A stretch of DNA of 33,671 bases from Roseovarius sp. UBA6217 (GTDB lineage: Bacteria > Pseudomonadota > Alphaproteobacteria > Rhodobacterales > Rhodobacteraceae). The stretch's first letter is position 1, and every line of letters starts with the position of its first letter. Positions 15,107 through 22,820 of the stretch are shown here, one piece after another. The notes under the pieces were generated by a model, which saw only the letters and a list, made by a program, of their open reading frames with translations, was not told the DNA's origin and searched no databases. A program made the translations under genes and the position numbers. Location: positions 1,136-34,806 of the forward strand of contig DISF01000017.1 in the NCBI GenBank assembly GCA_002421985.1, read 5' to 3'.

Positions 15107-15462
15107 CGCGCCACCCACGTGATCCAGCCCCAGACCGCGCTGCGCAGGGACATGGCGTAAACGGTACGCATCTCGAAGGCTCCACCTTGGGCGACATGCA
15201 GGCCGAACGCCGCGAAAACCAGCAGCGTTGCGGCGAAGATCACGAACGATAGGGGCCAGGCCCATCGCCGCCCCTGCCACAGGCCGAGACCCGCGACGAC
15301 ATAGGCGAGCCCGGCCAGCGTGTTGAACCACAGCACGAAGGGTACGACTGCCCCCATGTCGGCTGATCCGAGCAATGTTCGGCCACCAGAGAAAATGGTC
15401 AGCACGCCAAAGGCAATCGCAACACCGCCCGCTATGCGGAGCGTCAGACTGGTTCTAGGCAT
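15085..15462 (-). CDS. Small four-helix membrane protein of unknown function
   Basis: I do not recognise a specific family. From ATG 15462 the protein is 125 residues with four hydrophobic segments (TLRIAGGVAIAFGVLTIF; VVPFVLWFNTLAGLAYVVAGLGL; WAWPLSFVIFAATLLVFAAFG; SAVWGWITWVARQAF), so an inner-membrane location is very likely. The start overlaps the end of the TetR gene by 8 bases, indicating that the two are co-transcribed. Its 3' end overlaps the nsrR 3' end on the other strand by 22 bases. It could be a target or partner of the TetR regulator's regulon. Confidence 0.75.
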   Translation of the reverse strand: MPRTSLTLRIAGGVAIAFGVLTIFSGGRTLLGSADMGAVVPFVLWFNTLAGLAYVVAGLGLWQGRRWAWPLSFVIFAATLLVFAAFGLHVAQGGAFEMRTVYAMSLRSAVWGWITWVARQAFSGR

Positions 15463-16063
15463 CGCAAGCGCCCTCCTTCGCGCGTAGAAGTTCCATCTGC
15501 ACGTCAAACAGCCGGAACCCCTCGGGCACGAGCGCAAAGCCCCGGGCGCCGAGCGTCCAGCGGATGGCGACACCCTGCACCAGCGACGTCAGCAGGATGG
15601 CGACATCCTCTGGGATGACGTCGCGCTTCAGATCGCCCGCAGCCTGAAGATCACGGATCACGGCAACAAGGCGGCCCTGAAAAGCGCCCAAAAGCCCACG
15701 GAACACCTCGCGCAGGGCTGGATTGTCCACCTGCAACTCGCGCGAGAACAGGATCGACGGCAGGGCAGGCGTTTCAGCAATGGCCGTCAGTTGCGCACCG
15801 ATCAGCGCTTTCAGGCGCGCTTGCGGCCCGGTGGCCCCCGCCTCGGCCCAGTAACTCTGCAACCGGTCAGCGATATCCTCGGCCACCGCCAGCCAGAGCG
15901 CGCCCTTGGTAGGGAAATGCCGGAAGATCGCAGGCTGACTGAGGCCGATGGCACGCGCGACATCTGTGGTGCTCAGCCGGTCGGGTCCGATCTCATCGGC
16001 CAGTCGCAGAACCTCGGCCACGATTTGCGCCTTTCTCTCTTCAGCACTTTGACGGCCCGACAT
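15455..16063 (-). CDS. TetR/AcrR family transcriptional regulator
   Basis: A 202-residue one-component repressor. The N-terminal helix-turn-helix is typical: QIVAEVLRLADEIGPDRLST, then TDVARAIGLSQPAIFRHFPTKGALW at residues 28-52. The C-terminal ligand domain includes an ILFSRELQVDNPALREVF segment seen in TetR proteins that control RND pumps. It is divergent from cytochrome b561 and the periplasmic adaptor gene, and the 95-base gap contains a dyad placed between the -35 and -10 of the divergent promoter (16074-16102). It probably represses both directions; the inducer is unknown. Confidence 0.92.
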   Translation of the reverse strand: MSGRQSAEERKAQIVAEVLRLADEIGPDRLSTTDVARAIGLSQPAIFRHFPTKGALWLAVAEDIADRLQSYWAEAGATGPQARLKALIGAQLTAIAETPALPSILFSRELQVDNPALREVFRGLLGAFQGRLVAVIRDLQAAGDLKRDVIPEDVAILLTSLVQGVAIRWTLGARGFALVPEGFRLFDVQMELLRAKEGACDA

Positions 16064-16073
16064 GTGTCACCTC

Positions 16074-16102
16074 TTGTTAGTTATAACTCACTAACATATA
16101 CT
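16074..16102 (+). promoter_or_regulatory. Promoter with embedded TetR-type operator
   Basis: A -35-like TTGTTA (16074-16079) and a -10-like TATACT (16097-16102) are 17 bases apart, about 57 bases before the cytochrome b561 ATG. The dyad GTTAGT-N8-ACTAAC (16076-16095), with an inner palindrome AGTTATAACT, fills the spacer, so a bound repressor would block RNA polymerase directly. On the other strand TTGCCA and a TATAAC/TTATAA hexamer at usable spacing overlap the same dyad and could serve tetR. Confidence 0.65.
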
Positions 16103-16158
16103 GTTGGCAACCGCAACCTCTATCCCGAGTCGCGCACCCTGACCGAAAGGACCCCGTC

Positions 16159-16656
16159 ATGCCCGCCAAAACCGCCCCCACCGGCTATTCCCGCCTGCAG
16201 ATCGCGCTGCATTGGCTCGTCTTCGCACTGATCGCGCAGCAATACCTTTTCAAGGACGCGATGTCGGCCGCATGGGACCAGATCACCGATGGGCTGGAGG
16301 CTGGGTTCGACCCGCTCGTGCTGGCCCATGTGGCGGGCGGCGCGCTGGTGATGATCTTCGCGCTGTGGCGGTTGACCCTGCGCGCCCGGCGCGGCGTGCC
16401 CCCGGCGATCGAGGCCAGCAAGGTGCAGGGCATTCTCGCAAAGCTCACCCATGTCGGGCTTTACGCGCTGATGATCCTGATGCCACTCAGCGGGTCTGTC
16501 GCGTGGTTCGGCGGGGTCGAGGCCGCAGCGCAGGGGCACAACGTGATGAAGATCATCCTGCTGGCGCTGGTTGCGCTGCATGTGATTGGCGCGCTCTACC
16601 ACCAGTTCATCCTGCGCGACGGCACGCTGGCGCGGATGCGCCGGGCGCAGGGCTGA
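16159..16656 (+). CDS. Cytochrome b561 family protein
   Basis: A 165-residue membrane diheme cytochrome of the bacterial b561 type, which can move electrons between quinol and periplasmic acceptors. Four hydrophobic helices carry the expected histidines: H18 (LQIALHWLVFALI), H57 (LVLAHVAGGALV), H98 (AKLTHVGLYALMI) and H141 (VALHVIGALYHQF). Length fits the family. It is the first gene under the TetR-controlled promoter and is followed by the adaptor gene after 4 bases. The physiological partner is unknown. Confidence 0.93.
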   Translation: MPAKTAPTGYSRLQIALHWLVFALIAQQYLFKDAMSAAWDQITDGLEAGFDPLVLAHVAGGALVMIFALWRLTLRARRGVPPAIEASKVQGILAKLTHVGLYALMILMPLSGSVAWFGGVEAAAQGHNVMKIILLALVALHVIGALYHQFILRDGTLARMRRAQG

Positions 16657-16660
16657 ACCC

Positions 16661-17704
16661 ATGCGTCTCGCCCCGCTCCTGGCGCTGCCGCCCATCGCGC
16701 TCGGCATTGCCGCGGCGGCCTGGATGATCGCGTCCGCCCCCGGCCCCGCGCAGGTCGGGGGCGACGCGCCCGCGCTACCCGTTCGGGTGATGACGGTCGC
16801 GGCGCAGGATATTCGACCCGCCGCAACCGCTTGGGACAACCTGCGCGCGGCCGAGACCTGGGTCGCCTTGGCCGAGGTGGAGGGCGAGGTGATCTGGCGC
16901 CATCCGGACTTTGAGCCCGGTCGCCTGATCCCGGCGCGGACGGAAGTGCTGAGGATCGACCTCGCCGACTACGAGCTGGCGCTGGCACAGTCGCAGGCCG
17001 ACCTCGCCGCCCTCGAGGCCGAGCGCGCGCAGCTTGAGACCGAGGCGGACAACACGCGGCGCATCCTTTCGCTGGAACAGAACCGGCTGGCCCTGGCCGA
17101 GACCGATCTGGAACGCACGCGCACACTCGTCGCGCAAGGCGCCGTTCCGAAATCGCGCGCCGACGAGGCCGAGCGCGCGACCCTTCTGGCCCGCCGCACG
17201 GTGGCGGAACTGGAGAACACGCTCGCCCTGATCCCGTCTCGCCAAGCGCGGATCGCGGCGCAGGTCGCACGCAGCGAGGCCGCTATCGACCGGGCGCGCC
17301 GCTCGCTCGACCGCACGACCCTGACGACGCCGTTCGACCTGCGCGTGACCGAGGTGAATGCTGAGCTGTTTCAGACCGTCGCCCCCGGTCAGGTGGTGAT
17401 CCGTGCTGACGGGATCGCGGCGGCCGAGGTCGTGGCGCATTTGCCGATAGACAGCTTTCGACGGCTATTGGGAGATACACCGGAGGGCATCACCCTTGGC
17501 GACATGATGCGCGACATGCCCGCCACGCAGATCGAGGTGACACTCAGCCCTATGGCGGACCCGAGGCAGATCTGGAGCGCCCGTGTTGTCGGGATCGAGG
17601 GCGCGCTGGATGCCCGTGCGCGCACTGTGCCGGTCGTGGTCAGGGTTGACGCCCCCTATGAGGGCGCCGGGGACTATCCTGAATTTTGTGCGCTGACGTG
17701 GTAA
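16661..17704 (+). pseudogene. Periplasmic adaptor (HlyD/RND membrane-fusion protein), 3' end cut by an IS
   Basis: An efflux-pump periplasmic adaptor. The N-terminus has a hydrophobic anchor (residues 4-24), a barrel-sandwich half near 40-95, a long coiled coil at about 105-215 rich in Ala/Glu/Arg (ALAQSQADLAALEAERAQLE), the return motif RSLDRTTLTTPFDLRVTEV near 210-228, and a beta-barrel domain up to VVRVDAPYEGAG. At 17669 the terminal sequence of an IS256-type element begins and the frame ends at TAA 17704 after about 11 foreign codons. The final membrane-proximal domain is missing, and no RND pump gene follows. Probably non-functional. Confidence 0.85.
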
Positions 17705-17985
17705 CTGCTCGCAGAGGAGACCCACGTATGAGCATCGACAAAGACCTGCTGGACCGGCTGATGGAAGGCCGCTCGCCTAGCGATCTGTTTGGCAAGACCG
17801 GCATCCTGGCGGAACTGACCAAGGCACTGGCGGAACGTGCGCTGAGCACGGAGATGGACGTCCATCTCGATGAAGAGCGCGCCGAAGAAGCTCCTGAGGG
17901 CCAGAACCAGGCCCCCAATCGCCGTAACGGGCGCAGCCAGAAGACGGTGACCACCGACAGCGGCAAGGTGGTTTTGGACACCCGC
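17669..17985 (+). mobile_element. Left end of an IS256-family element with truncated transposase
   Basis: The left terminal repeat begins GGGGACTATCCTGAATTTTG at 17669, the usual IS256-group end. A transposase frame starts at ATG 17728: SIDKDLLDRLMEGRSPSDLF, GKTGILAELTKALAERAL, STEMDVHLDEERAEE, NRRNGRSQKTVTTDSGKVVL. These are the first about 86 residues of a Mutator-type transposase of about 400. Similarity ends near 17985, after VVLDT, where the sequence becomes an antisense acyl-CoA dehydrogenase. The DDE residues, the C-terminus and the right end are absent, so the element cannot move by itself. Confidence 0.88.
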
Positions 17986-17987
17986 CA

Positions 17988-18475
17988 ACCGACCGCCCCC
18001 GCCTGCCCACCGGGGTGGAACCGCGTGCCCTCGCCGAAGTTCAGCAGGCAGTTCGAAGTCCCGCGATAGCCCATCTTGTGGTTCAGCCCAGCCACGGCGA
18101 TGTCGTTGCGTTCGCCATCCGGCAGATGCTTCGGCACCAGGAACAGCGACAGGCCCCGCGTGCCTCCGGGCAGGGTGCCGTCGGCATCCGGGATCTTGGC
18201 CAGCACCAGATGGTGGATCGTCGCCGAGATGTTCTGATCCCCGCCCGAGATCCACATCTTGTTGCCGGTCAGCCGGTAGCGCGCGCCGAGCTCATCGTGC
18301 CCCTCGGACACCGCGCGGGTGCGCACATCGGCCATCGATGAACCCGCCTGTGGTTCGGACAGGCACATCGTGCCGAAGGCGCTGCCGTCCAGCTGTTTGG
18401 GCACGAAGGCCTCGATCTGCGCGGGGCTGGCGTTGTGGACCAGAAGCCGGGCGTTGCCGACAGTGAGCATCGCAT
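17988..18475 (-). pseudogene. Internal fragment of an acyl-CoA dehydrogenase
   Basis: On the minus strand about 160 residues read as the middle domain of a flavin acyl-CoA dehydrogenase: GNARLLVHNASPAQIEAFVP, GTMCLSEPQAGSSMADVRT (the FAD/substrate motif), YRLTGNKMWISGGDQN, then LSLFLVPKHLPDGERN and GLNHKMGYRGTSNCLLNF. The catalytic C-terminal helical domain is gone, replaced by the antisense IS256 piece at about 17985, and the N-terminal domain is gone on the other side near 18475. No start or stop of its own remains. It is a passenger of the rearrangement, not a working gene. Confidence 0.85.
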
Positions 18476-18498
18476 ATCTCAACACGGCGCGACGTCAG

Positions 18499-18906
18499 AT
18501 GATGCTCGACGGAGAATTGGTGACAATCGTCGACGTGCAGGGCTACGACGAACCAGAAGCGGAAGGGCGGGAGGGCGTCGAACATCACTATGTTGGCTAT
18601 TTCGAGATCAGCCCGGCACTGTTGCGCAAATACCTGACCCACGATGTTTTCCATCCTGAACCCGCACACATCATGGAAACGGACGACCGACTGCCCCTCC
18701 GCTTCGAATGGGGGTCGGTCGGCGCCAGCCTTCAACACGACCTGCTGGATGGCTCGATGGAACGCGACTTGGCCGAGGTTTGCCGCAAGATGCACGCGGA
18801 TCTGAGACTTTTCCAGGCGCAGCGCAGAGCTGACTCCCTGGCCGCCGAGGCCGAGGCTTTGAACCGCTGGCGCCGGCCGACCAACACCCAAGGGAAAAAC
18901 GCATGA
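18499..18906 (+). CDS. Hypothetical protein upstream of a GIY-YIG nuclease gene
   Basis: I do not recognise this family. From ATG 18499 (or 18502) the product is about 135 residues, acidic in the first half (VQGYDEPEAEGREGVEHHYVGYFEIS) and with an Arg/Ala-rich helical C-terminus (LAEVCRKMHADLRLFQAQRRA). No signal peptide or membrane segment is seen. The frame is open further upstream into the acyl-CoA dehydrogenase fragment and no ribosome site is visible at 18499, so the original N-terminus may have been lost at the joint. Its stop overlaps the next ATG (ATGA), which indicates a two-gene unit. Confidence 0.6.
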   Translation: MMLDGELVTIVDVQGYDEPEAEGREGVEHHYVGYFEISPALLRKYLTHDVFHPEPAHIMETDDRLPLRFEWGSVGASLQHDLLDGSMERDLAEVCRKMHADLRLFQAQRRADSLAAEAEALNRWRRPTNTQGKNA

Positions 18907-19751
18907 GCCTGCAATTCCAAGGACCGGACACCGCTCTTCAGTGCTTTCTGAAAACGGCGCCCAAGATGGCCTATGTCTACATTCTGGCGCGGCCGGATGG
19001 TACGCCGTTCTATGTCGGAGAAGGCAAGAACGGCCGCGTCTTTGACCATGTGCAAGAAGCGCGATTGGCACACCGATCGATTGAGGTGAATCCCTACAAG
19101 TGCAACGTCATTCGCAAGATCGAAGCGGCGGGCGAGTTCATTACCTACCAAATTGACAGTTTCCACGCCGACAAGGCCGCTGCCCAACGGCGGGAAGGAG
19201 AGCTGATCCGGCAGATGGGGCGCCTGCACGAGGGCGGCCCGCTGACGAACCTCGCTCCGGGGCGCGAAAACCCTGGGGCTCCTGCATCCTACAGCACCGA
19301 AAAACATGCGAAATCCTTGTCAGGAGAGGCGGATGACCCCGAGACCCGCGCACTGAACCTGTTCTTCCAGTCTATCCAGGCAGTGAAAAGCGTGCCTATC
19401 AAGCCGCTACACAAGTTCAGATCGCGGGTCCGGAGGACCACAATGCAGACGAAGCCCGATAAGTTCAGCGCAAGAAATGCCGGCGCGATCGTCGCCAGCG
19501 CGCTGTGCAATGGGCTGACACTGGCGCCAGGCGCGCGAATTCCGCGCCGCTTTGTCTATGACGGAATTAAGGCAATCATCGAGAACGGCGTATGCGAGAA
19601 CATCACGGGCAGGCGCGTAGCCTTGGTTGAAGAGGCCGTCGATCCTAGCGATGAGCATATCGTCCTGGGACGTGAGGCGCCTGGCATCATTATCGGCCTG
19701 CTGGGAGCCCAGAAACTGGAGCGCCTCGGCGTACGCATTACAGTGTGCTGA
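18903..19751 (+). CDS. GIY-YIG nuclease domain protein
   Basis: A 282-residue protein with an N-terminal GIY-YIG endonuclease fold. Visible elements are AYVYILARPDGTPFYVGEGK (the GIY and YIG strands as VYI and YVG), GRVFDHVQEA with the conserved Arg, a Glu in AAAQRREGELIRQMG, and LTNLAPGREN with the Asn. The YVGEGKNGRVFDH form resembles the LEM3-like subgroup. Residues 140-282 form an unknown C-terminal region (residue pattern ARNAGAIVASALCNGLTLAPG, then EAPGIIIGLLGAQKLERLG). The substrate is unknown; defence, repair or mobile-element functions are all possible. Translation appears coupled to the preceding gene; an internal ATG at 18966 is an alternative start. Confidence 0.75.
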   Translation: MSLQFQGPDTALQCFLKTAPKMAYVYILARPDGTPFYVGEGKNGRVFDHVQEARLAHRSIEVNPYKCNVIRKIEAAGEFITYQIDSFHADKAAAQRREGELIRQMGRLHEGGPLTNLAPGRENPGAPASYSTEKHAKSLSGEADDPETRALNLFFQSIQAVKSVPIKPLHKFRSRVRRTTMQTKPDKFSARNAGAIVASALCNGLTLAPGARIPRRFVYDGIKAIIENGVCENITGRRVALVEEAVDPSDEHIVLGREAPGIIIGLLGAQKLERLGVRITVC

Positions 19752-20047
19752 CCGAACCAAATGGCCGCCGCCCGCCCCGAGCGAACGCTAGCCAACAAGT
19801 GCCTGCACTGGTGTTCTGCAAAGGGTCTCGCAAGATGGCACCCTGGCCTTCCGGGCGTCACCCAACCTCGTCTTTGGCTGGGTGACGTCCAGCGGGAACG
19901 GTAACGTATCGCCGGCCGGCAGCACATCGTGCCCGCCGACGCATCGGCAGCCGGGTTATGATGGTGTGACGCGCGTTGCGCAGACGGCTCAACGTCAGAG
20001 CGTCCACGGCCCAGAGGCGCAGGACCGGAACGTATCGGCTATGTCGG
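19752..20047. other. Intergenic region between convergent genes
   Basis: I see no gene here. The space separates the plus-strand GIY-YIG gene and the minus-strand FMN enzyme gene. It contains a hairpin at 19856-19887 (listed separately). GATACGTT, read on the minus strand, occurs twice, near 19905 and 20035. A minus-strand frame runs through it but has no recognisable protein features. Confidence 0.6.
19856..19887. terminator. Stem-loop between convergent transcription units
   Basis: CGTCACCCA (19856-19864) and TGGGTGACG (19879-19887) form a perfect 9-base stem around a 14-base loop, between two convergent gene ends. No U-tract follows on either strand, so it is only a possible bidirectional terminator or mRNA-end stabiliser. 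Confidence 0.4.
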
Positions 20048-21139
20048 CTAACGGCCCAGGAATACCTGCGGCCCCAGATCCGCGACCGACGAACAGCCCA
20101 GGTGCCCCAGCGTGGTCCAGAACTCGCGCCGCAGAATTTCCAGCACCCGGCGGGCGCCCGCCTCGCCATCGGCGGCCAGACCATAGCCCACCGCCCGGCC
20201 AAGCGCCACGACATCGGCCCCCAGCGCCAGAGCGGCGGCAATGTCGGATCCGCGGCGGATACCGCTGTCGAAGATCACCGGCACATCCGGCCCGGCGGCA
20301 GCCCGCACCTCGGCCAACGCCGACAGGGCCGGTGTCATGCGGTCGATGCTGCGCCCGCCATAGTTCGAGACATAAAGCCCCGCCGCCCCGGCCCCTAGCG
20401 ACCGGTGCACGTCCTCGGGGGTCAGCACGCCCTTGACGATCACGGGCAGCGGGCTCTTGCCAATCACCTCGGCAGCCTCGGCCCAGCCCCAGCGCGGACG
20501 GCTGAACTCCAGCTGTTCGCGCAGCATGGCGGGGTCGGACTTGCCCGGCCCGAAATTAGCGTCCACATCGCCCGAGCGGAACGAGAACCGATCCTCGATG
20601 ATCCGCTCGCGCCATTGCAGGATGGGCGAATAGGTGGCGACCACCTGTTCGCAGCCTGCGGCCTTGGCCCTGGCGATCATGTCCAGCACAGCGCCGGGAT
20701 CGCCGACAAAGGTGATCTGGAACATCTGCGCCACGCCCGAGGCCGCCGCGATATCCTCCAAGCTGTGCGCGGCGGCGACCGGCACGATCTGGCGGATCCC
20801 GATATCGCGCGCGGCGCGTCCGGTAGCCAGATGACCGGCGCCGTCCAGCAGATGCTCGCCCCCGCCAAAGGGCGCGATCAGCGCCGGGAACGACAGGTCG
20901 TGACCCAGGAAGCGGGTCGAGGTATCGGGGTTGGAGATGCCGGCGAATAGCGGGGTGTCAAAGACCAGGTCGTCGAACACCCGGCCGTTGGCGCGCAATG
21001 TCACCTCGTCGCCGGTGCCGCATTCGAGATAATTCCACACCACCGGCGACACCCGGCGCTGTGCGGCGGCGCGGATGCCGGTATTGGTGACGAACTTGTC
21101 CGTCACGGCGTAACGATCATCAAGACGGCGGCTGGTCAT
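20048..21139 (-). CDS. FMN-dependent alpha-hydroxy-acid dehydrogenase homologue with an atypical active site
   Basis: A 363-residue TIM-barrel flavoprotein of the glycolate oxidase/lactate dehydrogenase family, which normally oxidises L-2-hydroxy acids to 2-oxo acids. Conserved parts: NYLECGTGDEVTLRAN (Y37 region), LPVIVKGVLTPEDV (K236), the loop with R263, and VIFDSGIRRGSD (D291 and the phosphate site). Departures: the family motif S-N-H-G-G-R-Q reads SNYGGRS, so the catalytic His is Tyr260, and the Q-L-Y motif reads QIT near 141-143, losing the substrate-binding Tyr. FMN binding looks intact but the usual hydride-abstraction chemistry is doubtful. Last gene of the ABC transporter operon, 15 bases after the ATPase. 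Confidence 0.85.
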   Translation of the reverse strand: MTSRRLDDRYAVTDKFVTNTGIRAAAQRRVSPVVWNYLECGTGDEVTLRANGRVFDDLVFDTPLFAGISNPDTSTRFLGHDLSFPALIAPFGGGEHLLDGAGHLATGRAARDIGIRQIVPVAAAHSLEDIAAASGVAQMFQITFVGDPGAVLDMIARAKAAGCEQVVATYSPILQWRERIIEDRFSFRSGDVDANFGPGKSDPAMLREQLEFSRPRWGWAEAAEVIGKSPLPVIVKGVLTPEDVHRSLGAGAAGLYVSNYGGRSIDRMTPALSALAEVRAAAGPDVPVIFDSGIRRGSDIAAALALGADVVALGRAVGYGLAADGEAGARRVLEILRREFWTTLGHLGCSSVADLGPQVFLGR

Positions 21140-21154
21140 GGGAAACTCCGGGGG

Positions 21155-21982
21155 TCAGGCAGAACGTCGGGCCAGCCGCGCACGGATCGCCGCGACATCG
21201 GCCGAGGGAGTGGCCGCGAACAGGCGGCGGGTATAGGCGTGCTGCGGATCGCCAAAGACCGCATCGCGCGGGCCGGATTCCACGACTTCGCCGGCGTTCA
21301 TCACCATGACCGTATCAGCCAGATACCGCACCACTGACAGGTCATGGCTGATGAAGGCATAGCTGAGGCCCAGCTCGTCCTGCAGATCGCGCAGCAGGTT
21401 CAGCACCTGCGCCTGCACCGACAGATCCAGTGCCGAAACCGGCTCGTCCAGCACCAGGATTTCCGGCCGCACCATCAGCGCGCGGGCAATCGCCACCCGC
21501 TGGCGCTGGCCGCCGGACAGCATATGCGGAAAGCGCCGGGCATGGTCGGGGCTCAAGCCGACCCGTTCCAGCATGGCCGCCGCTTTGTCGCGGCGCTGCG
21601 CGGCGGAATCGTCGGTGTTCAGATACAGCTGTTCGGTCAGCGCATCACCGATCTTCTGCCGCGGATTTAGCGAGGCATAGGGGTTCTGGAACACGATCTG
21701 CACCTTGCGCCGCAAGCTGCGGCCGGGCCGGGCGCGGGCAATGTCCACATCTTCCCCGGCGATCGTCAGTCGGCCAGAGGTTTGCGGGTCGATCATGGTC
21801 AGAATGCGCGCGAGCGTGGACTTGCCGCAGCCGCTTTCCCCGACAATGGCCAGCGTGCGCCCGCGGTCCAGGCGGAAGCTGACGCCCTTGAGCGCGCGGG
21901 TCACCTTGCGGCCGGTCAGCAGACTGCCGCCGTGATAGTCGCGCACCAGATTTTCGGCCAGCAGGATCGGATCAGCGGCCAT
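21155..21982 (-). CDS. Peptide ABC transporter ATPase, DppF/OppF type
   Basis: One of two cytoplasmic ATPases energising the peptide-type importer. The 275-residue protein carries Walker A GESGCGKSTLAR (near 55-66), the Q-loop QNPYASLNPR, the signature LSGGQRQRVAIARAL and Walker B LVLDEPVSALD, then the H-loop ISHDLSVV. The C-terminal HAYTRRLFAATPS segment is typical of peptide-transporter ATPases. The start is supported by AGGAGG upstream of ATG 21982, which overlaps the preceding ATPase gene by 11 bases. Substrate range is set by the binding protein (26330-27934), which is DppA-like. Confidence 0.94.
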   Translation of the reverse strand: MAADPILLAENLVRDYHGGSLLTGRKVTRALKGVSFRLDRGRTLAIVGESGCGKSTLARILTMIDPQTSGRLTIAGEDVDIARARPGRSLRRKVQIVFQNPYASLNPRQKIGDALTEQLYLNTDDSAAQRRDKAAAMLERVGLSPDHARRFPHMLSGGQRQRVAIARALMVRPEILVLDEPVSALDLSVQAQVLNLLRDLQDELGLSYAFISHDLSVVRYLADTVMVMNAGEVVESGPRDAVFGDPQHAYTRRLFAATPSADVAAIRARLARRSA

Positions 21983-22817
21983 GGCCAGCCTCCTGTTTAG
22001 CCATCGCCCCGACGGTGGGCAGCCGGGTGCCGGTGGCGTTTTCCGGCAGGGCCGCCAGCAGCGCACGGGTATAGGGCTGGGCAGGGGTAGAAAACAGGCT
22101 CAGCACATCGGCCTCTTCGATCTTGCGGCCCATGTATTGCACCATCACCCGGTCGGCGGTTTCGGCCACCACGCCCATGTCGTGGGTGATCATGATCAGC
22201 CCCATGCCGGTGCGGATCTGCAGATCGCTCAGCAAATCGAGGATCTGCTTCTGGATTGTCACATCCAGCGCCGTGGTCGGCTCATCCGCGATCAGCAGGC
22301 GGGGGTTGCAAGCAATGGCACTGGCGATCATCACCCGCTGGCATTGCCCGCCCGACATCTGGTGTGGATAGGTCGTCAGCCGTCCGGCGGGATCGGGAAT
22401 GCCGACCGCCGTCAGCAGCTCGACCGCGCGATCACGGGCGGCGCGGCGGGACAGGCCCAGATGGTGGCGCAGCACCTCGGTCAGCTGGAACCCCACGGTG
22501 AAGCTGGGGTTGAGCGAGCTGATCGGATCCTGAAAGATCATCGAGACATCCTTGCCGATGATCCGGCGCCGCGCCCGCGCAGGGATCACCCGCAGATCCT
22601 GCCCGTCAAAGCGCATCACGTCGGCCTCGACCCGCGCCTCGGGCGGCAACAGGCCCATGACAGCCAGCATCGAGACCGACTTGCCCGAGCCGCTTTCCCC
22701 GACGATGGCCAGTACCTCGCCCTGATCGACATGCAGGTCGATGCCGTCAACGGCAGTCATCAGGCCGCCGGCGGTCGGAAAGGCCACGCGCAGGTTGCGA
22801 ATTTCCAGCAAGGCCAT
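21972..22817 (-). CDS. Peptide ABC transporter ATPase, DppD/OppD type
   Basis: Second ATPase of the importer, 281 residues. Walker A is GESGSGKSVSM (near 41-51), the Q-loop FQDPISSLNPSFTVG, the signature MSGGQCQRVMIASAI (Cys in place of the commoner Arg after GGQ), Walker B LLIADEPTTALDVTIQ and the H-loop ITHDMGVV. The C-terminal segment STPAQPYTRALLAALPE is a peptide-importer hallmark. The gene starts 3 bases after the permease stop and overlaps the next ATPase by 11 bases. The pairing of D-type and F-type ATPases marks a dipeptide/oligopeptide importer rather than a simple amino-acid system. Confidence 0.94.
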   Translation of the reverse strand: MALLEIRNLRVAFPTAGGLMTAVDGIDLHVDQGEVLAIVGESGSGKSVSMLAVMGLLPPEARVEADVMRFDGQDLRVIPARARRRIIGKDVSMIFQDPISSLNPSFTVGFQLTEVLRHHLGLSRRAARDRAVELLTAVGIPDPAGRLTTYPHQMSGGQCQRVMIASAIACNPRLLIADEPTTALDVTIQKQILDLLSDLQIRTGMGLIMITHDMGVVAETADRVMVQYMGRKIEEADVLSLFSTPAQPYTRALLAALPENATGTRLPTVGAMAKQEAGHGR

Positions 22818-22820
22818 GCC

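Noticed and set aside
19858..20241. Minus-strand frame downstream of the FMN enzyme gene
   Set aside because: Partly out of frame over the FMN gene end, Arg-rich, no family pattern.
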